Assembly: GCA_949825045.1 (NCBI GenBank)
Contig: OX463818.1
Coordinates: 34,736,906-34,800,905 of the forward strand
Source: Argyresthia goedartella
Taxonomy: Eukaryota > Arthropoda > Insecta > Lepidoptera > Argyresthiidae
DNA: 64,000 bases
Direction of reading: 5' to 3'
The translations under genes were made by a program, and so were the position numbers. The notes beneath the pieces are model-generated. The model had not been told where the DNA came from. It did no database searches and was given only the letters and a program-made list of their open reading frames with translations. Shown here in pieces: positions 63,517-64,000 of this stretch; the stretch's first letter is position 1, and every line of letters starts with the position of its first letter.

Positions 63517-63975
63517 TTAATTTGAAGAGCTTGGAATAGATTCCAAGGAGTACATGTCATTATTAATACACTGCTCAATAGAAGCAGGCGTTTCATTAGT
63601 CAAAAACTTGACTGAGTTCAAAATAAAATAAGATAGTGACTGTGCTATCTGTTTTGTATAAAACCTAGATAGGTAATACCTATCCTTAGTCAAATAAAAA
63701 TATTTTCCAATACAAATATTGGTGTATATGGAATGAAATTTTTCAGTATGACGACATGTCAATGTGTGTATAAATGTATTATAATCATGTCTTATATGAT
63801 TTTCATGTTGTGACAAAGATTGGCTGAAGGGAAACGCAAACAAGATTATTCTATCTACATTTTGTAAAGAATTTAATTTGGAAAAGTATTTAGTAATTAG
63901 TTTTTTAGATACATTTTCCCTTCTACCAATTAAAATAATTAGGGTGGTTGGTTCTAAAAACTGCGATGACAACAC
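63517..63975 (-). CDS. LINE ORF1 C-terminal part (possible SGNH-hydrolase-like domain), start not fixed
   Basis: The last 152 codons of the frame before ORF2. DRIILFAFPFSQSLSQHENH, SIYTNICIGKYFYLTKDRYY and LSRFYTKQIAQSLSYFI follow the spacing of esterase-like ORF1 domains reported in some insect and CR1 LINEs. That family call is an inference because no catalytic triad can be confirmed. The frame may continue past the window end. Confidence 0.5.
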   Translation of the reverse strand: MLSSQFLEPTTLIILIGRRENVSKKLITKYFSKLNSLQNVDRIILFAFPFSQSLSQHENHIRHDYNTFIHTLTCRHTEKFHSIYTNICIGKYFYLTKDRYYLSRFYTKQIAQSLSYFILNSVKFLTNETPASIEQCINNDMYSLESIPSSSN

Positions 63976-64000
63976 TTTGTTTAATATTTGTGAATATGTG

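Larger units (their letters stand above)
60335..64000 (-). mobile_element. Nearly complete LINE (Jockey/CR1-type), 5' end outside window
   Basis: Read on the minus strand: ORF1 tail (63975-63517), endonuclease frame (to 62780), RT frame (62729-60576), then a 3' UTR ending in an AAATC-type tandem tail at 60336-60358. Only one frameshift, near 62805, separates endonuclease and RT. Confidence 0.8.

Overview
This 64 kb window is insect nuclear DNA, almost certainly from a moth or butterfly. It has multi-exon genes with GT-AG introns, AT-rich introns packed with transposable elements, tRNA-derived SINEs of the type common in Lepidoptera, Jockey/CR1-, RTE- and R1-like LINE pieces, mariner, Tc1 and piggyBac relics, and many small inverted-repeat (MITE-like) elements. 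There are no bacterial operons, CRISPR arrays or rRNA genes, and every tRNA-like motif I found belongs to a SINE.

Four host genes are supported. (1) l(2)tid (DNAJA3 type, mitochondrial Hsp40) on the minus strand, 15903 down to 1457: eight exons that join in phase to 408 codons, with the last exon(s) beyond the left edge. (2) king tubby (ktub) on the plus strand, 17898-25838: seven exons in phase, 404 aa, complete. It lies head to head with l(2)tid, with about 2 kb between the start codons. (3) RpL28 on the minus strand, 34996-35415, in a single uninterrupted frame. (4) An ATRIP/mus304-like checkpoint gene on the plus strand, 45609-57633: six exons, 403 codons, 3' end not found in the window.

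The rest is mostly mobile DNA. The main pieces are a LINE with two intact overlapping frames (about 39377-43700, minus), a second nearly complete LINE with one frameshift (about 60335 to beyond 64000, minus), many LINE 3' fragments, decayed mariner (9777-10760) and Tc1-like (31800-32470) transposases, two TTAA-flanked piggyBac-type MITEs, and several MITE families present in 2-4 copies.

The most unusual feature is a minisatellite of 46 units of 105 bp (52571-57399). It starts inside ATRIP exon 5 and fills about 98% of the following intron. Each unit is a shortened copy of that exon plus the first 36 bases of its intron. Every unit therefore carries a 3' splice site, and most carry a 5' splice site. 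Shared marker variants show two internal duplications of exactly nine units (945 bp).
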